From assembly GCA_028023455.1 (NCBI GenBank), contig JAQFVV010006642.1, positions 188,001 to 252,000 on the forward strand: a DNA stretch of 64,000 nucleotides, given 5' to 3'. The notes under the pieces were generated by a model. The model did no database searches, was not told where the DNA came from, and saw nothing but the letters and a program-made list of their open reading frames with translations. This document shows positions 11,563 through 24,659 of the stretch, in pieces. Position numbers and translations under genes: made by a program. Every line of letters begins with the position of its first letter. Position 1 is the first letter of the stretch. The DNA comes from Epiperipatus broadwayi (taxonomy: Eukaryota > Onychophora > Udeonychophora > Euonychophora > Peripatidae).

Positions 11563-12209
11563 ACTTAATGATGTGATGTGATGTACTGTAGCTACTCCTT
11601 AAACGAAGTCAAGAATCTCTCAGCAATTATACCAAGAAATACTTGTTAGCTACTTAATTTTACATTCCCCAATCTATTTTTTCCCATGTTCTGCTCCATC
11701 CCATTTCCACAACATAATCTTTGTCAACTCTACAGCTTTTATATCTAAATCCTCCTTATCTTTTTCCAAACCCAGCATAAAAACCAATAATCTACTTTCT
11801 GTATAATCACTTTTTTCATATTTAAATATTTTCCCATAACTTCATTATATGTACTCTTTCTGTTTTTAAGCATTTACATTCAATTAACAAATGCCTAATA
11901 TTTTTTATTCCTTCCTTACATAATTTACAGACTAAATCACCCATATTTTTCCATTTACGTGTATATTCTCTTGTTGCTAAAGATCCTGTTCGAGCCATAA
12001 ACAATAAACTACTTTCCTTACTATTATCATAAATTAACTCACACCTAATATTCTGTTTATTTCGATATATATTTAAACTCTTTTTACTCTCCATACTAGT
12101 TCTCCATCTCTCTAACTCCCTATTCTTTATTAGTAAATCTATTCTTTTATCCCATTTCTTACCTCTATAACATTCAACAATCCTCCTAACACAATCATCC
12201 CATCTTTTA
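11563..12209 (-). mobile_element. 5'-truncated LINE (tick-type), copy B
   Basis: About 640 bases repeat the last part of copy A at roughly 90% identity. The frame at 12,094-11,822 holds the C-terminal domain, with a C-x2-C then H-x4-C zinc-knuckle-like pattern (LVCKLCKEGIKNIRHLLIEC) that the stop in copy A has destroyed. Its 3' tail abuts the 5' edge of copy A, so the two lie head to tail. Confidence 0.85.
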
Positions 12210-12214
12210 TGTTA

Positions 12215-15200
12215 ATTCATTATTAGTACTGACCTCTCTTGTTAAAAGTATTTTTTCCGAATATCCTGATATTAGTACTGCATTCAATTTATTACATTAT
12301 AATATTCTAGTTATCAGAGTTCTTACTGCATGATTGCGACTGATGATCTGAAAAAATATTCCTAAGCTTAAATTTGATAATAAAAAATGTAAAATTTGGA
12401 TATAAATAATAAAACTTTAAAATCAAATATATTTAGGACTTTTAGAAAAGTATGGAGTGAGTATAAGCAGGAGAAATTCATCTGGAACATCATAAGAAAT
12501 CATTTTTACATCGTAATTATTTGATTGTAAATTCTTCGTTGAACACCCAAAAGATGTCTTTGGTGGTAAAATTGTATCTGGATTTATTCGCTAAACATTT
12601 TTCTATATACTTTCAATGAAGCAACTTTTTCTTTGATATTTTTATGGAGGAATATGTGAAAAAAGGAGCCATTGTGGAAAAGTAGAACTAAGTGTACCTC
12701 TAATATTTCTCTTGGACAATATTTAATTAAATATTCAAGTAGGTTTTTTTCAAAACAAGAGGGCAGTAATCACGATAGATTATGTGAGTGCTAAACAGAT
12801 TATAATTCAAGTATTTGCATCCAACGCCATCTAGTTTTCGAAGGAGATTCTTACAGGGAATCTATTTTGATCTAATCTTAAAGTTACTTCTAAATAACTT
12901 ATTATAGGACTGTGCAGTCTGATACTGCAAGAGGTTATTGTCAGAGTAGGAAATGTTTTCACATTGTTTAGATGAAAAAATAAGCATACAATCTTTACTG
13001 GATTAAAAATAAGTCTCAGTCTTTGAAAAACGCTCCTAATTTTTTCACATACTTATTGAAAGACTTTTCTATCTCTCGAAAGTACTTGTTTAGAAAAATT
13101 AAAGTAATATCAAGATCAATGAATTCCCTGAATTCTGTTTAGAGAAAATCAGTGATAAATACGTATATAGAGCAGGTGAGAAAACAAAACTTTGGGAAAA
13201 AGTATTCTGAGAAGTTTTGTATCCATTGCGACTATCACTTTGTGCCATTTGGATATTTCTATTCAAGATCATTTTATCAAGTAAGTTAATAATTTTTTCC
13301 GCATTTAAATTTTTTAGAAACTTTCACATGAAGACTGCTTTTTCAAACATGAAAATCATAAGTTGACATTAGATTAATAAAGGTCGCAAGCGTTTTTAAT
13401 TTATTTTTTAAAAAGATGACTAATCCCCAGTCATTTCTTTCTGAGCTACTAAACTCAGCCTGCTCTATACGTTCTTTCAACTATTGTCCAAGTTCTTGTT
13501 AATATGATTCTTGCAACAATCTTGTAGAAATCACAAAATAATGATATTGGATGCTATTTTTGTTTATCAACCCTAGGTTTATTTGATCTTAAATTACTAT
13601 AGTTTTGCTGTCATGCTAAGTATTTGGAATAATTTCTACATGAACAATGTTACTTATTAGTTTTTCCAATCAAGTTTTCAGTTTAGTTAGTAATTTGTTT
13701 TTAAGAATCTGTGGAAGTATTATCTGCTTCTGAATCTTTCCTGATTTAAGACAATTCAACCGAAATTCAAATTCATCAATATTTTTATTTTTATTTTATC
13801 AATCTTGGGTTTAGAACTCTGGCATATAAAATTGGAAACCCATTAGCAATAACAATAGTAGTTCCACTAGAAGATCACTCAAACTTTCATAACAATGATC
13901 ATGCCTTATGATATTACAAAGATACTTCTTCATGGTGTCTCGTTGTTATACCTTCTAAAATCAACCAGTGCTTTTACAAATTTGTCAGCAATTTCTGAAT
14001 CACTGGTAAACAAAAATTACCTATACTGGCTCTGTTCCACTCTGGTTGAATTGCTTTCAATGTCCATGAGGGATAGATTTTGGGAATGATGTTATTATAA
14101 GTTTGTTAAACTATACAAGAGGAACTTGGAGAAATTTTATTAATATTTTTTCCAAGATATTCAGTATATAGACTTCAGTTAGCTTTTTTAAAATTATTCC
14201 ATCTAGGAACAGGATAAGTTTCAACTATAAAAATATGAATTCCAAAAAGGATTAGAGTTGGTTTATGCTGATTATGAAGAATAATCCAATATCAGAATTT
14301 AGCAAATAATGTAAACTATTTTTATTGAAGCAGAACATAAATCAGGAGTTATTTCTGTTTTCCAATTGCCTGGTTGAAATGTATCTATTTGTTTGGAAAT
14401 TAATCCATTTTAAAAGTATGCTTGATTCTCATTTATATCTTCCTAGAAACTATTATGAGAACTGAAATATTCTATAAGTACAGAACAGGAAAGAAGATCT
14501 GGAATAGAAGGGACGGGATAGTTTATATTGGAAGGTTTGTAAATCTTGCTTACTAAAAAATATCTATCGTAATTATTATTGCAATATTAATTGAACAATT
14601 TTCAATGGAAACTATTGCTTTATGAGATGGTTTGAAACAAAAGTAACCATACTATGTTTACACTGCATTTGATCAATAATTAATATAAATCTGTTAATTG
14701 TAACAAAATATAAATTATAAAAAGAATGTTTAATCTTTTAATATGTACTTACATCAACTTCTGAACAATTAATTTGTAGAGGATCTCAATTTTTGATTTT
14801 GATATACCGTCAAGGCTAAGTTGTTACAATTTTATTGTTTTAGATGAAGAGAATGTCGCTCTATAGAGGGTATATCTGGATGGATCGCAGCTATCTTGTA
14901 GCTTATCCTTTAAATAGTTTGCATTAGCACATGAAACATATCGTCTTCAGATGAAAACCAGACTTCATCTCGATAAACTCCTTGTTAAAGATAGCAAAAA
15001 ACGCTGATGTCGTTCGCATTATATTAACTGTTTGTTTCTTTTGGCCAATCAGTTTATTAATTATGTGGAGATATTACAGTTACATTTGCAATGGTTGAAC
15101 AAGTTTTTTAATAAAAATAGGGGTCCGTTCTAGGGCGCATTGAACATTTAAGAAACTGATTCTATTTGAAATTAAGTTTATAAAAGTATTCAATTAGATA

Positions 15201-16250
15201 AAAAAGAAAACAAACACATTGCAAATGTAAAGATGAAAAATGAAATGAATAAATTACTAAAATAAATAATAAATAATGAAGAAATATTGAAAATAATAAA
15301 TAAGAGCTATCATTTAAAAGATATTAAATATCTTCTCGGAAAGATATTAAATATCTTCTCGGGAAGGAAGAAAACAGTAAACAATATGTTGAGAAAGTAT
15401 GGGCGATAAGAAAAAGAAGTGCATAAAATATTTTTTAAGTGACCTGGACGATAACATGTGGCAAATAATTAAAGGCAATGATGAAAATAGTGGTCTTTAA
15501 CATACTGTAGAACCATTTACTGTAATCCTAGTAATCTGGGTATAGTACAATAAAATTTCGATATGGTGTCCATTGATTATTTAAGCTTACATACTTTAGA
15601 GTAGGGCAAGGTCTTGGAAGTATATGAGGAATTACACGAGAGATGGGAAATTTAACGAAACATATGAATTAATTAAAATGGAAAAAATCGTCTATTGCTA
15701 TGATATAAAGGAACCGAAATTAAGAATATTTTAACTAGTTGTATAATAATCAATTATCATTATTATGAATATATGTTTTTAAGATGAGTAAATAAGTACC
15801 GGAGGAATATACGTTTCATAAAAAAAAAAAAACAACCCGTGATTGAAATAATTTAAAGAAATAAAATTCTCAAAATCAGATAATAAAATACAACACATGT
15901 ATAACATAGGCCGCACTGGACAAACCTTAGAATCATCTTACAAAATAAACAAAAGAAATTATGCAATGGGGCTAGTATAAATGAACTAAGCTGTTATAAA
16001 ATGACCAAAAAAGATTTAGAAATATAAAAGTTTTTAATGGTTTAACCACCACGATGAAAACAAATCAGAATCGTTTATTTTCTAGTAGTTCATTATTTGT
16101 ATTGACATTGTAAACGAATTACAACAAACATTCCCACTCAGGAAGGAATTACAACATGACTGATAATAATAATGTTTGTCAAAAGATTTTATTTAAAAAG
16201 ACAATAGATATTTGTATAAACGAAAATTCTGCCCGAAAATTTAAAGTCAT
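12215..16250. other. AT-rich DNA, mostly unrecognised
   Basis: No gene was found. A 23-bp unit containing the palindrome GATATTAAATATC is repeated twice in tandem at 15,318-15,363. A GCCATCTAG motif shared with the 6.9-kb fold-back element occurs near 12,830 without its flanks. Confidence 0.4.
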
Positions 16251-16254
16251 TAAT

Positions 16255-18100
16255 TTTATTACATATATATATATATTGTACCGGGTGGATGGTTTACCAT
16301 TAATTATAAATCAATGACAAATATCAATTCCTGATGAAGTAAACACAATATTTACTTTTACTTTTCAAATAAAATTATCTTATGAAAGCCAATTATAAGA
16401 CTAAATATAACATCATACCTTGCAATTTATGTATTGCTCCACCACGGCACCTTAGGCAGAGAAGAACATACTCGGATAGTATGTATGTCCAAATGATAGC
16501 TATAAAATATATAACTAGCATTACATTTTTAGGACATAACTTCTTCTCAGCTGTTGAATTTAATACCATGTTCAAAGCGCTTATACAATGGCCACTAATT
16601 CAACGCCCCAGATACATTCATGATTAGCTCAGTCTATTTTTAATTCAATAACAAAATATTGTTTCACTTAAATAGTGGTAAAAGAATTGATCGACAAATG
16701 AAGTTTTAAGTTTAAAGACAATTTATTTTAATTATGGCATTTACTAAACTAATTTTAAATATTTTATAAATCTTATTTAACTAATATAACACACACATTT
16801 ATAATTTACACACTATAATATCTTAGGAGAAAGCATTACATAATATTTGAAATTTAAAATACATGACATCAATATACTAACACATGGATACAACATTTTA
16901 AACACCCATATTAATAGTTTGTATATGTATGTAATAGAGTTCTTAAACTTGACTAGTGGTTTTATGAATACGATGGCTACTTTAGAAATGAATATAAAAA
17001 ATGTTTTTACCTAGGATTTTGAACGTGGACACATCTTGCTGCTTGCTGCTTCTAATGAAGTATTTCTAGCCAGTTAGATTTGAAGTTTTTTTGTGGAGAT
17101 TTGATGTTTATTATTCCGAGGCATTTTCTTTATGACAATTAGATATTGAGCAGTTTCAAGTTGTTATGCCGTAACACTTTTATCAGGTAGATTGACTGTT
17201 TTCATCGGACTTCAGGCTGGAGAAAGTTGTATGTTTTCCAATGTTTTAATACTGAATTCTTGATTCTGGATATACAATAAGCTGACTGATATAACTCACT
17301 GATGGATTGCACTGAACTGTTATCTCAAATGCAACTGAACTCAACTTTAATGTAACTAACTCGACTAACTGTCTGATAAAAAAATGGGCTATTTATACAT
17401 ACAACATATTGTCATTTTTGATATTTTCCAGCAATATCTGTTGTTGAAATTCCTTTGATAATCTCTTAATTACATGTTTTTGAAGATCGTTTAATTAGTA
17501 GCCATGCAAACGTGTTGTTTTTATATTTTTATTAATAGCTACCGCTGAGTGTTTTTTTAATTTTTTAACTTTCATTTATTTTTTAATATTTAATACGCAT
17601 ACATTATATTTACAGTTGCACACCCATATATAATTTAAGATCCATTCACTATTTAATTTTAAGATGACTTAAATAAAAAGAGATTTATGTCTTTAAACTT
17701 TTAACTTATATTTCAATCAATAAAAATAATAAAAAAACTCTTTATTTCTTTTATAAACTTTTAGTTTGATGCTTCTGAAGCGAACTCCCTCCCCCTTTTG
17801 ATTCATTAATTGATTGTAACTTTTATTTCAAAAACGCTTATACTTTTAATTTTACGTAGATTTTTTTTTATTTTAATAATTTTTTTAAACAAAATTATTA
17901 TGTGCCAACACAATATTGGTACAATATATATATTTAATTATTCAAACAATAAAATAATTAATACAGTAAAAAATATTTTAAAAAACAAATATATACCACA
18001 ATTTAATAGAAGTACTTTCAACCATCTATGTAGTTATTATCAACTAGATTCAAATTGTATTACAAAAACCGTTACAAATGTAAACAAAAAGTAATACGTC
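16255..18100. other. AT-rich DNA with a possible LTR-like promoter stretch
   Basis: A short (TA)n lies near 16,262-16,276. From 17,275 to 17,405 there are repeated ACTGA/ACTAACT words followed by a TATA-like CTATTTATAC, reminiscent of LTR promoter regions, but no second copy exists in the window. The 81-codon ORF at 16,382-16,627 resembles nothing I know. Confidence 0.25.
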
Positions 18101-18105
18101 ATACA

Positions 18106-18700
18106 TCAATTTTCCCACAATTCATTAATTTTTATATTGGCAGCCTGTCTATTTATCAAATGTTGCTTTTCAGTTTTTATTAACATAGCTTTTTTAATTT
18201 TGTGTTTATTATTATTTCTTTCAATACACAAAATCTTAATTTTATTAAAATCAAAATCAAAGCCACAATTACATGTTACATTATGATCAAAAAATACTGA
18301 CGGTGATATGTCATCATTGCTAACATTCTCTTGTCTTGATTTTTGTATTCGTTTATATAACAACAAATGCTTCTTTGATCTTTTCTACAATGTACATTGA
18401 GATTCACCTATATATGCCTTTCCACAAACACACAGCCATTTACATATTGCACAACTTTGATTCAAAATACTACATCTATTTTTTTGAATTATTTATTAAT
18501 CTATTTAAATTAGGAGTAGTATAAAATGTGACTTGATATATATTTTTATATATCTGTTTTATAAATTTCACTTGTTCATTACTAATAAATGGTATTGATA
18601 TCCAAGTATATTTTATTTTATTAATATCTATAGCACTTAAAATATTACTATTATTGTTAAACTTAGTAACAATATTATAAATTAATTAATTGTTGTATTG
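18106..18700 (-). mobile_element. Penelope-like element remnant with GIY-YIG endonuclease
   Basis: On the minus strand, 18,432-18,400 encodes CVCGKAYIGES, the GIY-YIG nuclease core of Penelope-like elements. The same frame continues through one stop into an 86-codon stretch ending at 18,106, with DHNVTCNCGFDFDFNKIKIL, the usual tail of this nuclease (His, then -FDFNKIKIL). Upstream, 18,640-18,520 reads like the end of the reverse transcriptase (YTWISIPFIS ... TPNLNRLI). Stops and a frameshift show it is inactive. The rest of the reverse transcriptase is missing. Confidence 0.8.
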
Positions 18701-18746
18701 TTTTGAATAATTATATATATTTTATTATAATTGAAATACAGACATT

Positions 18747-18820
18747 GATTAATAATATATATATATATATATATATTGTAACGTTTATTTATATACAATA
18801 TATATATATATATTGTAATG
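18747..18820. repeat. TA microsatellite with an embedded LTR-end stub
   Basis: Two (TA)n runs flank a 20-base stub at 18,777-18,796 that is identical to the outer terminus (reverse complement) of the LTR ending at 32,784. A second TGTAA follows the second TA run. Confidence 0.75.
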
Positions 18821-19341
18821 GTCAGAAAGTATAGTTGCTTTAACCTGACCCAGAGACATAGGTAAAGGGGGTTTGAACCTCACCTATCTCTCTATATCCT
18901 AACTAAGCAACTCATTCCCTAAACCTTACAAGAGTTAATTTTCTAATGCAGCCTAGTGGTCAGATAGAGACAAAAACTCTAGGAATCCTAGCATGTAATG
19001 ATCAGGTTTACACATATACAATAATGAACATCTACAACTTGGTTACTATTATAAATTATAGTTTATTGTTAGCATAAAATTATTTATGTTTCATCAAATA
19101 AAATTATTTACAATAACAAGAAAGTACTTGCATATGTATATAAAATTCAATTATACTTAGATTTTTGAAATAAAAGCAAAACAAAACATTTGATATGCAT
19201 TATTAAACATTTGACTAGGTAGAGAGGAAGTGTGGAAATTGATCTATAGTACAAGAACATGGTAAAGTTAACTTGTTTAAATGAGCTAAACGAACCAGAG
19301 ACTAAATTGAAATAGTTTCATTTATACTAATATATATATAT
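18821..19341. other. Unrecognised AT-rich DNA
   Basis: The segment 18,822-19,000 is somewhat less AT-rich and probably part of an unknown repeat. No coding signal was found. Confidence 0.3.
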
Positions 19342-19380
19342 TGTAACCAGTTGGGTTATATAGCAAACAATAATATAGTG

Positions 19381-19392
19381 TGCGCACGCACG

Positions 19393-19424
<32 letters not shown>
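19381..19424. repeat. (CA)n(TA)n compound microsatellite
   Basis: A GCGCACGCACGCACAC tract grading into CA then TA repeats, inside the left arm of the long-TIR element. The right arm has only a short counterpart near 22,555-22,575. Confidence 0.9.
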
Positions 19425-20280
19425 AAGTAGAGGAAAAGTAGAAATAAACACAGCAAAAATTGTAGTAGATATTTTCTACATTCACTGAAATAAATAAATA
19501 ATAACTCTATTTAAAATATTGTTTTATAAATTAAACTTTTAAAAGGTCTGAATAAATATAAATATTGTATTATTATTATTCTGATTTTGAAATTTAAAAA
19601 CAAATATGGTATTTTAAAATTTTTTAAATTAATTAAACAAAATTTCTATCTATTATAAATCTCCTAAGTGAAAACATGCAGATCACACTTTGACAAAATT
19701 TCAGGCTTGTTTTCAAAAGAGATTATAGAGAAAAATAAAACTGTTTTCAATCAAGGTGTTGTTATCACCTCAGATGATTCTATAAAAGGGTTGATAAAAA
19801 TATCAGCTGCAGTCTGGATAGTAGTATTTGTAAGAGTTGATCAGCTGCAAAGTCAGTTATCATATTTTGTTGCAGCTTGTTGAAGTTTGCAGCAGTTGGT
19901 TTTTAACTGACCAAAATGAATAGCTGCTGTTTGTTGTTGGCTGCATCAGAGAGTTGGCAGAATAGCTACCAGGAACTTAAATAATTGAAGGCAGGACAGT
20001 AGATCTAGGAGTTGCTACTATTTTCCTTCACAGGGGTTTTGATTTATTTGAAGCTGGGTCACTTTTAAATCAATAGCCTGAACAAATGAAGACAAAATGG
20101 CTTGCTAACCTGAAGATTACCAAATCCTAGTCTAAGTGGAACCAATGGCAGAACAACCCTACCTGGACTATACCAATGAGAAACTAGCAAACTCACCAAG
20201 AAAAATATTCCAGTTTGTCCAGGGAACCCCAGCTTTCTGAAGAAGTAATTATATATATGCTGACATTTCTAAAGGCAGAG

Positions 20281-20282
20281 AA

Positions 20283-20328
<46 letters not shown>

Positions 20329-20370
20329 GATAATGAACCACAGATAAACACATACACACATATATATATA
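20281..20370. repeat. (CA)n(TA)n compound microsatellites
   Basis: CA then TA repeats at 20,283-20,329, with a second shorter block at 20,348-20,370. They lie in the centre of the long-TIR element. The 75-codon reverse frame over this stretch is a microsatellite artefact. Confidence 0.9.
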
Positions 20371-22611
20371 TGATAATGAAATGTTAAATAATTTCTTTAG
20401 TAAAATGATATTTTGGAAGTGATATGTGATTTTGTACTTTTCATGTTTATGGCGGGTGTATAGTTGAGTGGGGTTGCCTGGATGCAATGTGTTCATAATG
20501 CTCTGAAGAAGTATAGGCTCAGCACTATCTAGACTTAGATGATTGAGCTCCTAGAGCAGTACAGCAGTATTTATAGTCTCATGAATAGGCCACATGGGTA
20601 AGCCCCTAAGACTCACAAGATATAAGCAGGGCTGGCTCAGTGCCAAATATATTTTCTGGCTAATAATTATGGATGATCTCTCTAGCTACAAGAGAGGTAG
20701 TGCTTAAAAATAAGATTTTCTGGTGGTTATGGGGCATTGTGTACTGATAGTCCTTGCTTGGCTGTCTACTTATCATGGCATTGGGAGCTGCAGTTCATGT
20801 ATTTACTTTTTCTATCTCACTTTGCCTACTTCATCAGCATTAACTAATCAAGCAGAAAGACATTTTGAAATTTATATATATTTTTAATTCTATAAAACAG
20901 TTTTATCTCACATTTATTAAAACCAAAAGACATTTTAAATCAATTAACAATCATTTGTCAAAAATTGATAGTACTTATTTTAAGGAAAAAAGACTATATT
21001 CAGCAAAGAGAATTAAATTGTGAAAATAATCTTTAATAATTTTATTCTGATAAATACAAATTTTATGTAGATAAATTAATATATTGCATGTCTATGCAAA
21101 TTATATACATATGCATTTCAATAAACCTATTATGTAAAATGTATATCATTTAACTTAAACTTTAACCATTTATTAAATTTTATATAACTTAAGATTTTGT
21201 TAATTATTTTGTAACAAGTCAAATGTGTTCAGAAATCACACACACATATATTTGAGCATATATAGATCAATGCTTGTCAAGTACAACTTGTTTGTAAAAT
21301 TTTAATCATTTTTTCTTTATAAATGTCAATTCAAACATGTTAATTTTGTATTACTAAATGTCAATTCAGACATGTTCATTTTGTATCAAGTCACAAGCTG
21401 TGTGCTGAGTGAATTATAAGTAAACCTAACATATTAATTATGTAAATCAATATAATAATTTGGAATTTTGTATAGTAATTTTGTAAGTCATAAGTGTGAT
21501 AATTTTTTTATTGTATATTATTCAAAATCAGAAGGTTTATCCTATACGACCTTAAATTAGTTTTTTTTATTGTTATTAATAAACTTATTTAATTGTTAAA
21601 AATTATTGCATCATCTCTTGGTCACATACAGCAATAAAGCTTATGTTCTCTGAGCTAGATTCATCTATGGGATGAATATATAAATGGGAATGTATATTTA
21701 GTGTTTTGGAGGCATCCAGAGATAAATCAATCATCATCTTGCTTGGTATAAAAGGGAATACTCTTTAAGGTCCATGCACTACATTGATTTTAGTTTACTC
21801 TTACTAGAAATTAAGTTTGTAGTTGGCCAGTACAAGTGGCCTGAGCATTGATGGTGATCACCATTTTTCAATTATTATGTATTCTGATGAATGAGCACTT
21901 AAGATGATGCATCCAAGTTATGTTTAAATAATTGCCCAAGTTGGCAAAGGCTCAATAGTTACCTGGTCTACAGAAGACCCATTTACAGTTCAGTCACAAG
22001 ATTGACTATTGATTTATTGTACTGATTCATTTTAATTGTTGATAATTCATGACAATGAATGGTGTTTTGAGTATTACTTATAATTAATTTTATTTTATAA
22101 TGCTGGTTGATGTTTAATTTTGTTTGTAGTTGCTCTTCCAGACTGCAGCTATTTTTATCAGCCCTTTTATAGAATCATCTGAGGTGATAACAACACCTTG
22201 ATTGAAAACAAGAGTTTTTTTTATCTGTCTATTTCCTTTTGACAACAAGCATGAAATTTTTATCAAATTGTGATATAAATGTTTTCACTTAGAGAATTTA
22301 TAATAGGTAGAAATTTTGTTCAATTAATTAAAAAATTTCAAAAATACTATACCTGTTTTTAAATTTCAAAATGAGAATAATAATAATACAATATTTATAT
22401 TTATTTAGATCTTTTCAAAAGTTTAATTTATAATAAAATTTTATTTTAAATCAGAGTTATTTAACCCTTTACAGTTTTACTATTCCAAGTGAAATATAGA
22501 AAATATCTACAAAAACTAATGTCTGTGTTTATTTCTACTTTTCCTTTCCTTTCTATATATGTGCACACACACAACTATGTTGCTGTGTGCCATGTAATTC
22601 AGATATTTACA

Positions 22612-22613
<2 letters not shown>

Positions 22614-22651
<38 letters not shown>
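22614..22651. repeat. TA microsatellite
   Basis: A (TA)n run directly outside the right terminus of the long-TIR element. Confidence 0.95.
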
Positions 22652-22654
<3 letters not shown>

Positions 22655-24060
22655 AGTTATACTTATGTCAATGCATCCTTCATCTTAGCTCAATCCCACA
22701 TAACCATTTATCAGTCCAGAAGTCAGATCAAACTCTCTCACATCCTTAACACATTGCTTGAAGGACCCAATTCACTTTCTTTCCACATATATAGTTCATA
22801 TTGTAGTTTTTAAGTATGTCATATACTCTATTTTTTTATTTTAGATATACTTAACTTCATATTGAAACAAACACATTTTACATATATAATTTGAAGTTCT
22901 CCCTCCTCCCAATTTAAAACTGTCAAAATAAAATAAAAAAGCTGATGCAGTTTTCAAAAATGAAAGTTAAAAGAAAGAAATAAAAAGATGACAGCAATTT
23001 AAAAATTAATATTTTAAAACATTAAAAGTGCTGTTAAAATGTAGTATTTTGAAAAAGCTTAATGTTACTAGATTATCAAGAAGAAGGTTGTAATTAACAA
23101 TTAATAAAAAAAGATTGCGATGGGCATAAAAGATCAAGAGATATTTTTCAAAAACATCAGATAAGGGTTATTAGAATTTGTTCCTGCTAAAAGTAGATGG
23201 CCAATGAGGAAAGAAAATAACACATGGGCCTTAGAGAAAGTCATGATCACCAATTGGTGCTTGATCGAACCAAAGACTGATAGATAAGAAAAGCATAAAG
23301 AGATAAATAGGGGAATAGAAATTGCTTAAAAAAATTTTTAACAGTCAAGACTGTTACTAGTAGACTAGTGAAATCCAGGTTATATAAATACTTGACCCAA
23401 CAAAGCTGGAGCACTGTGAGTAATAAAAGAAGAAATCTGTAACTGATAAAAAAGAATGAAGAATCAAGTGATTAAAGTATTATATCTTCAAGTATCTGGA
23501 TAATAAGGAACAGATTTTTTCTCTCTCCTCTGTCACCAGTTCAAAAATGGAAGTCAAATAAAACAAGGCCTGTAAAGTGACCATCAACTCATTAAGCTCT
23601 CAGAACACCCATTATTAATTGAAAAATTTAGGGAGAACTGCAAACAGATGAAGGTTCAGGTAAGGAAATTTATACGCCTTTATAATATTTAAAGATATTT
23701 TATAAATTGTATTTATAAAGTTAAATTATAAAATAATGAAATGTTACCTTTTAAATTGATTGACTGTAAGTAATATAAAAATATATATATATTTAAAAAT
23801 AAAATGCATTGGAGTAATAGGTGAATTAAAAATATTTTGTAAGATGCATTTATTAAAATAATTATGATTTAATGAAATGTCATTTTCTGGATTGATTGAT
23901 TATAAAATGATGCAAAATGAAAACATATTTATTCTGAATGATTTTTATTATTTTACAAAAATGCTTTGATCGAATGAATTACATCTGGATCCACACATAC
24001 ATAAATTAACAAAATGTTTATATAGGTGAATTAAGATATAATAATAAAATACTTCCAAAT
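22652..24060. other. AT-rich DNA with a possible LINE remnant
   Basis: At 23,095-23,280 broken frames read KKRLRWA followed by basic segments, weakly like the C-terminus of a non-LTR reverse transcriptase (an LRW-GH type motif). Nothing else was recognised. Confidence 0.25.
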
Positions 24061-24061
24061 A

Positions 24062-24350
24062 ATGAATAAGTGGTTCAAACCCACACCTATATAATATATT
24101 AAATAATAATAAAATGCATCCAAATAATGACTTCAAACTTCATTGATATGACAAATAAGTGGTTCAAAACCACACCTATATAATATATTAAGGAATAATA
24201 AATCTCTTCCAAATAATGACTTCAAACCACATTGATATGATGAATAAGTGGTTCAATCCCACATCTATATAATGTATTAAATAATAATACATCTTTTCCA
24301 AATAATGACATCAAAATGTCACTTATATGATGGATAAATGGTTTAAGCCC
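24062..24350. repeat. 89-bp minisatellite, about 3.3 copies
   Basis: The block AATAAGTGGTTCAAACCCACA recurs with starts 89, 89 and 90 bases apart (24,068, 24,157, 24,246, 24,336). Each unit also holds CTTCCAAATAATGACTTCAA. Copies diverge toward the right end. Confidence 0.9.
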
Positions 24351-24369
24351 ATACTTGTAGGGTATGTTA

Positions 24370-24580
24370 ATTAAAACAAATACTTCAAGATACCTGGATT
24401 AAAACAAATACTTCAAGATACCTGGATTAAAACAAATATTTGTAGATACCTGGATTAAAATAAATACTCCAAGATACCTGGATTGGAATAAATATTTCAG
24501 GATACCTGGATTAAAATAAATATTTCTAGATACCTGGATAAAAATAAGGACTTCAAGATACCTGGATAAATTAATTACTT
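24370..24580. repeat. 28-bp minisatellite, about 7 copies
   Basis: AAGATACCTGGATTAAAA recurs every 28 bases from 24,391 to 24,559. It follows directly after the 89-bp array. Because 28 is not a multiple of three, the ORF seen on the minus strand shows the repeat cycling through frames and is not a gene. Confidence 0.95.
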
Positions 24581-24659
24581 CTATACACATGGATACATAT
24601 CTACGCAGATGAGGGAACTTCAAACCAAGAAGGACAATTATGTGCACATGGATATGAAG

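Larger units (their letters stand above)
19342..22611. mobile_element. Long-terminal-inverted-repeat element, non-coding (~3.27 kb)
   Basis: The left arm 19,342-19,817 and right arm 22,138-22,611 are inverted copies of ~475 bp, recognisable end to end: TGTAA termini, the AAATAAACACAG block, the tract around AAGTGAAAAC, and the inner CAGCTGCAGTCTGG. The two arm lengths agree within 2 bases. The ~2.3-kb centre has no ORF of interest. The element sits between TA repeats. The layout fits a non-autonomous DNA transposon with long TIRs. A Polinton is unlikely, since its typical AG terminus and genes are absent. Confidence 0.8.

Noticed and set aside
16329-16362. Second hammerhead-like motif (CTGATGAAGTAAA with a hairpin)
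   Set aside because: The stem forms, but the GAAA segment is missing, so it lacks the required core.
16270-16627. Overlapping 81- and 60-codon ORFs on both strands
   Set aside because: No recognisable domain, no conservation evidence, and typical chance lengths.
19342-22611. Polinton/Maverick element
   Set aside because: Too short, no polymerase, integrase or capsid frames, and termini are TGTAA instead of the usual AG start.
24062-24360. CRISPR-like array
   Set aside because: Whole units are tandemly repeated without unique spacers, and the context is an animal genome.
24399-24647. 82-codon ORF with a repeated YLEV/FNPGILKYLF pattern
   Set aside because: It is translation of the 28-bp minisatellite; the unit is not a multiple of three, and the peptide changes frame each unit.
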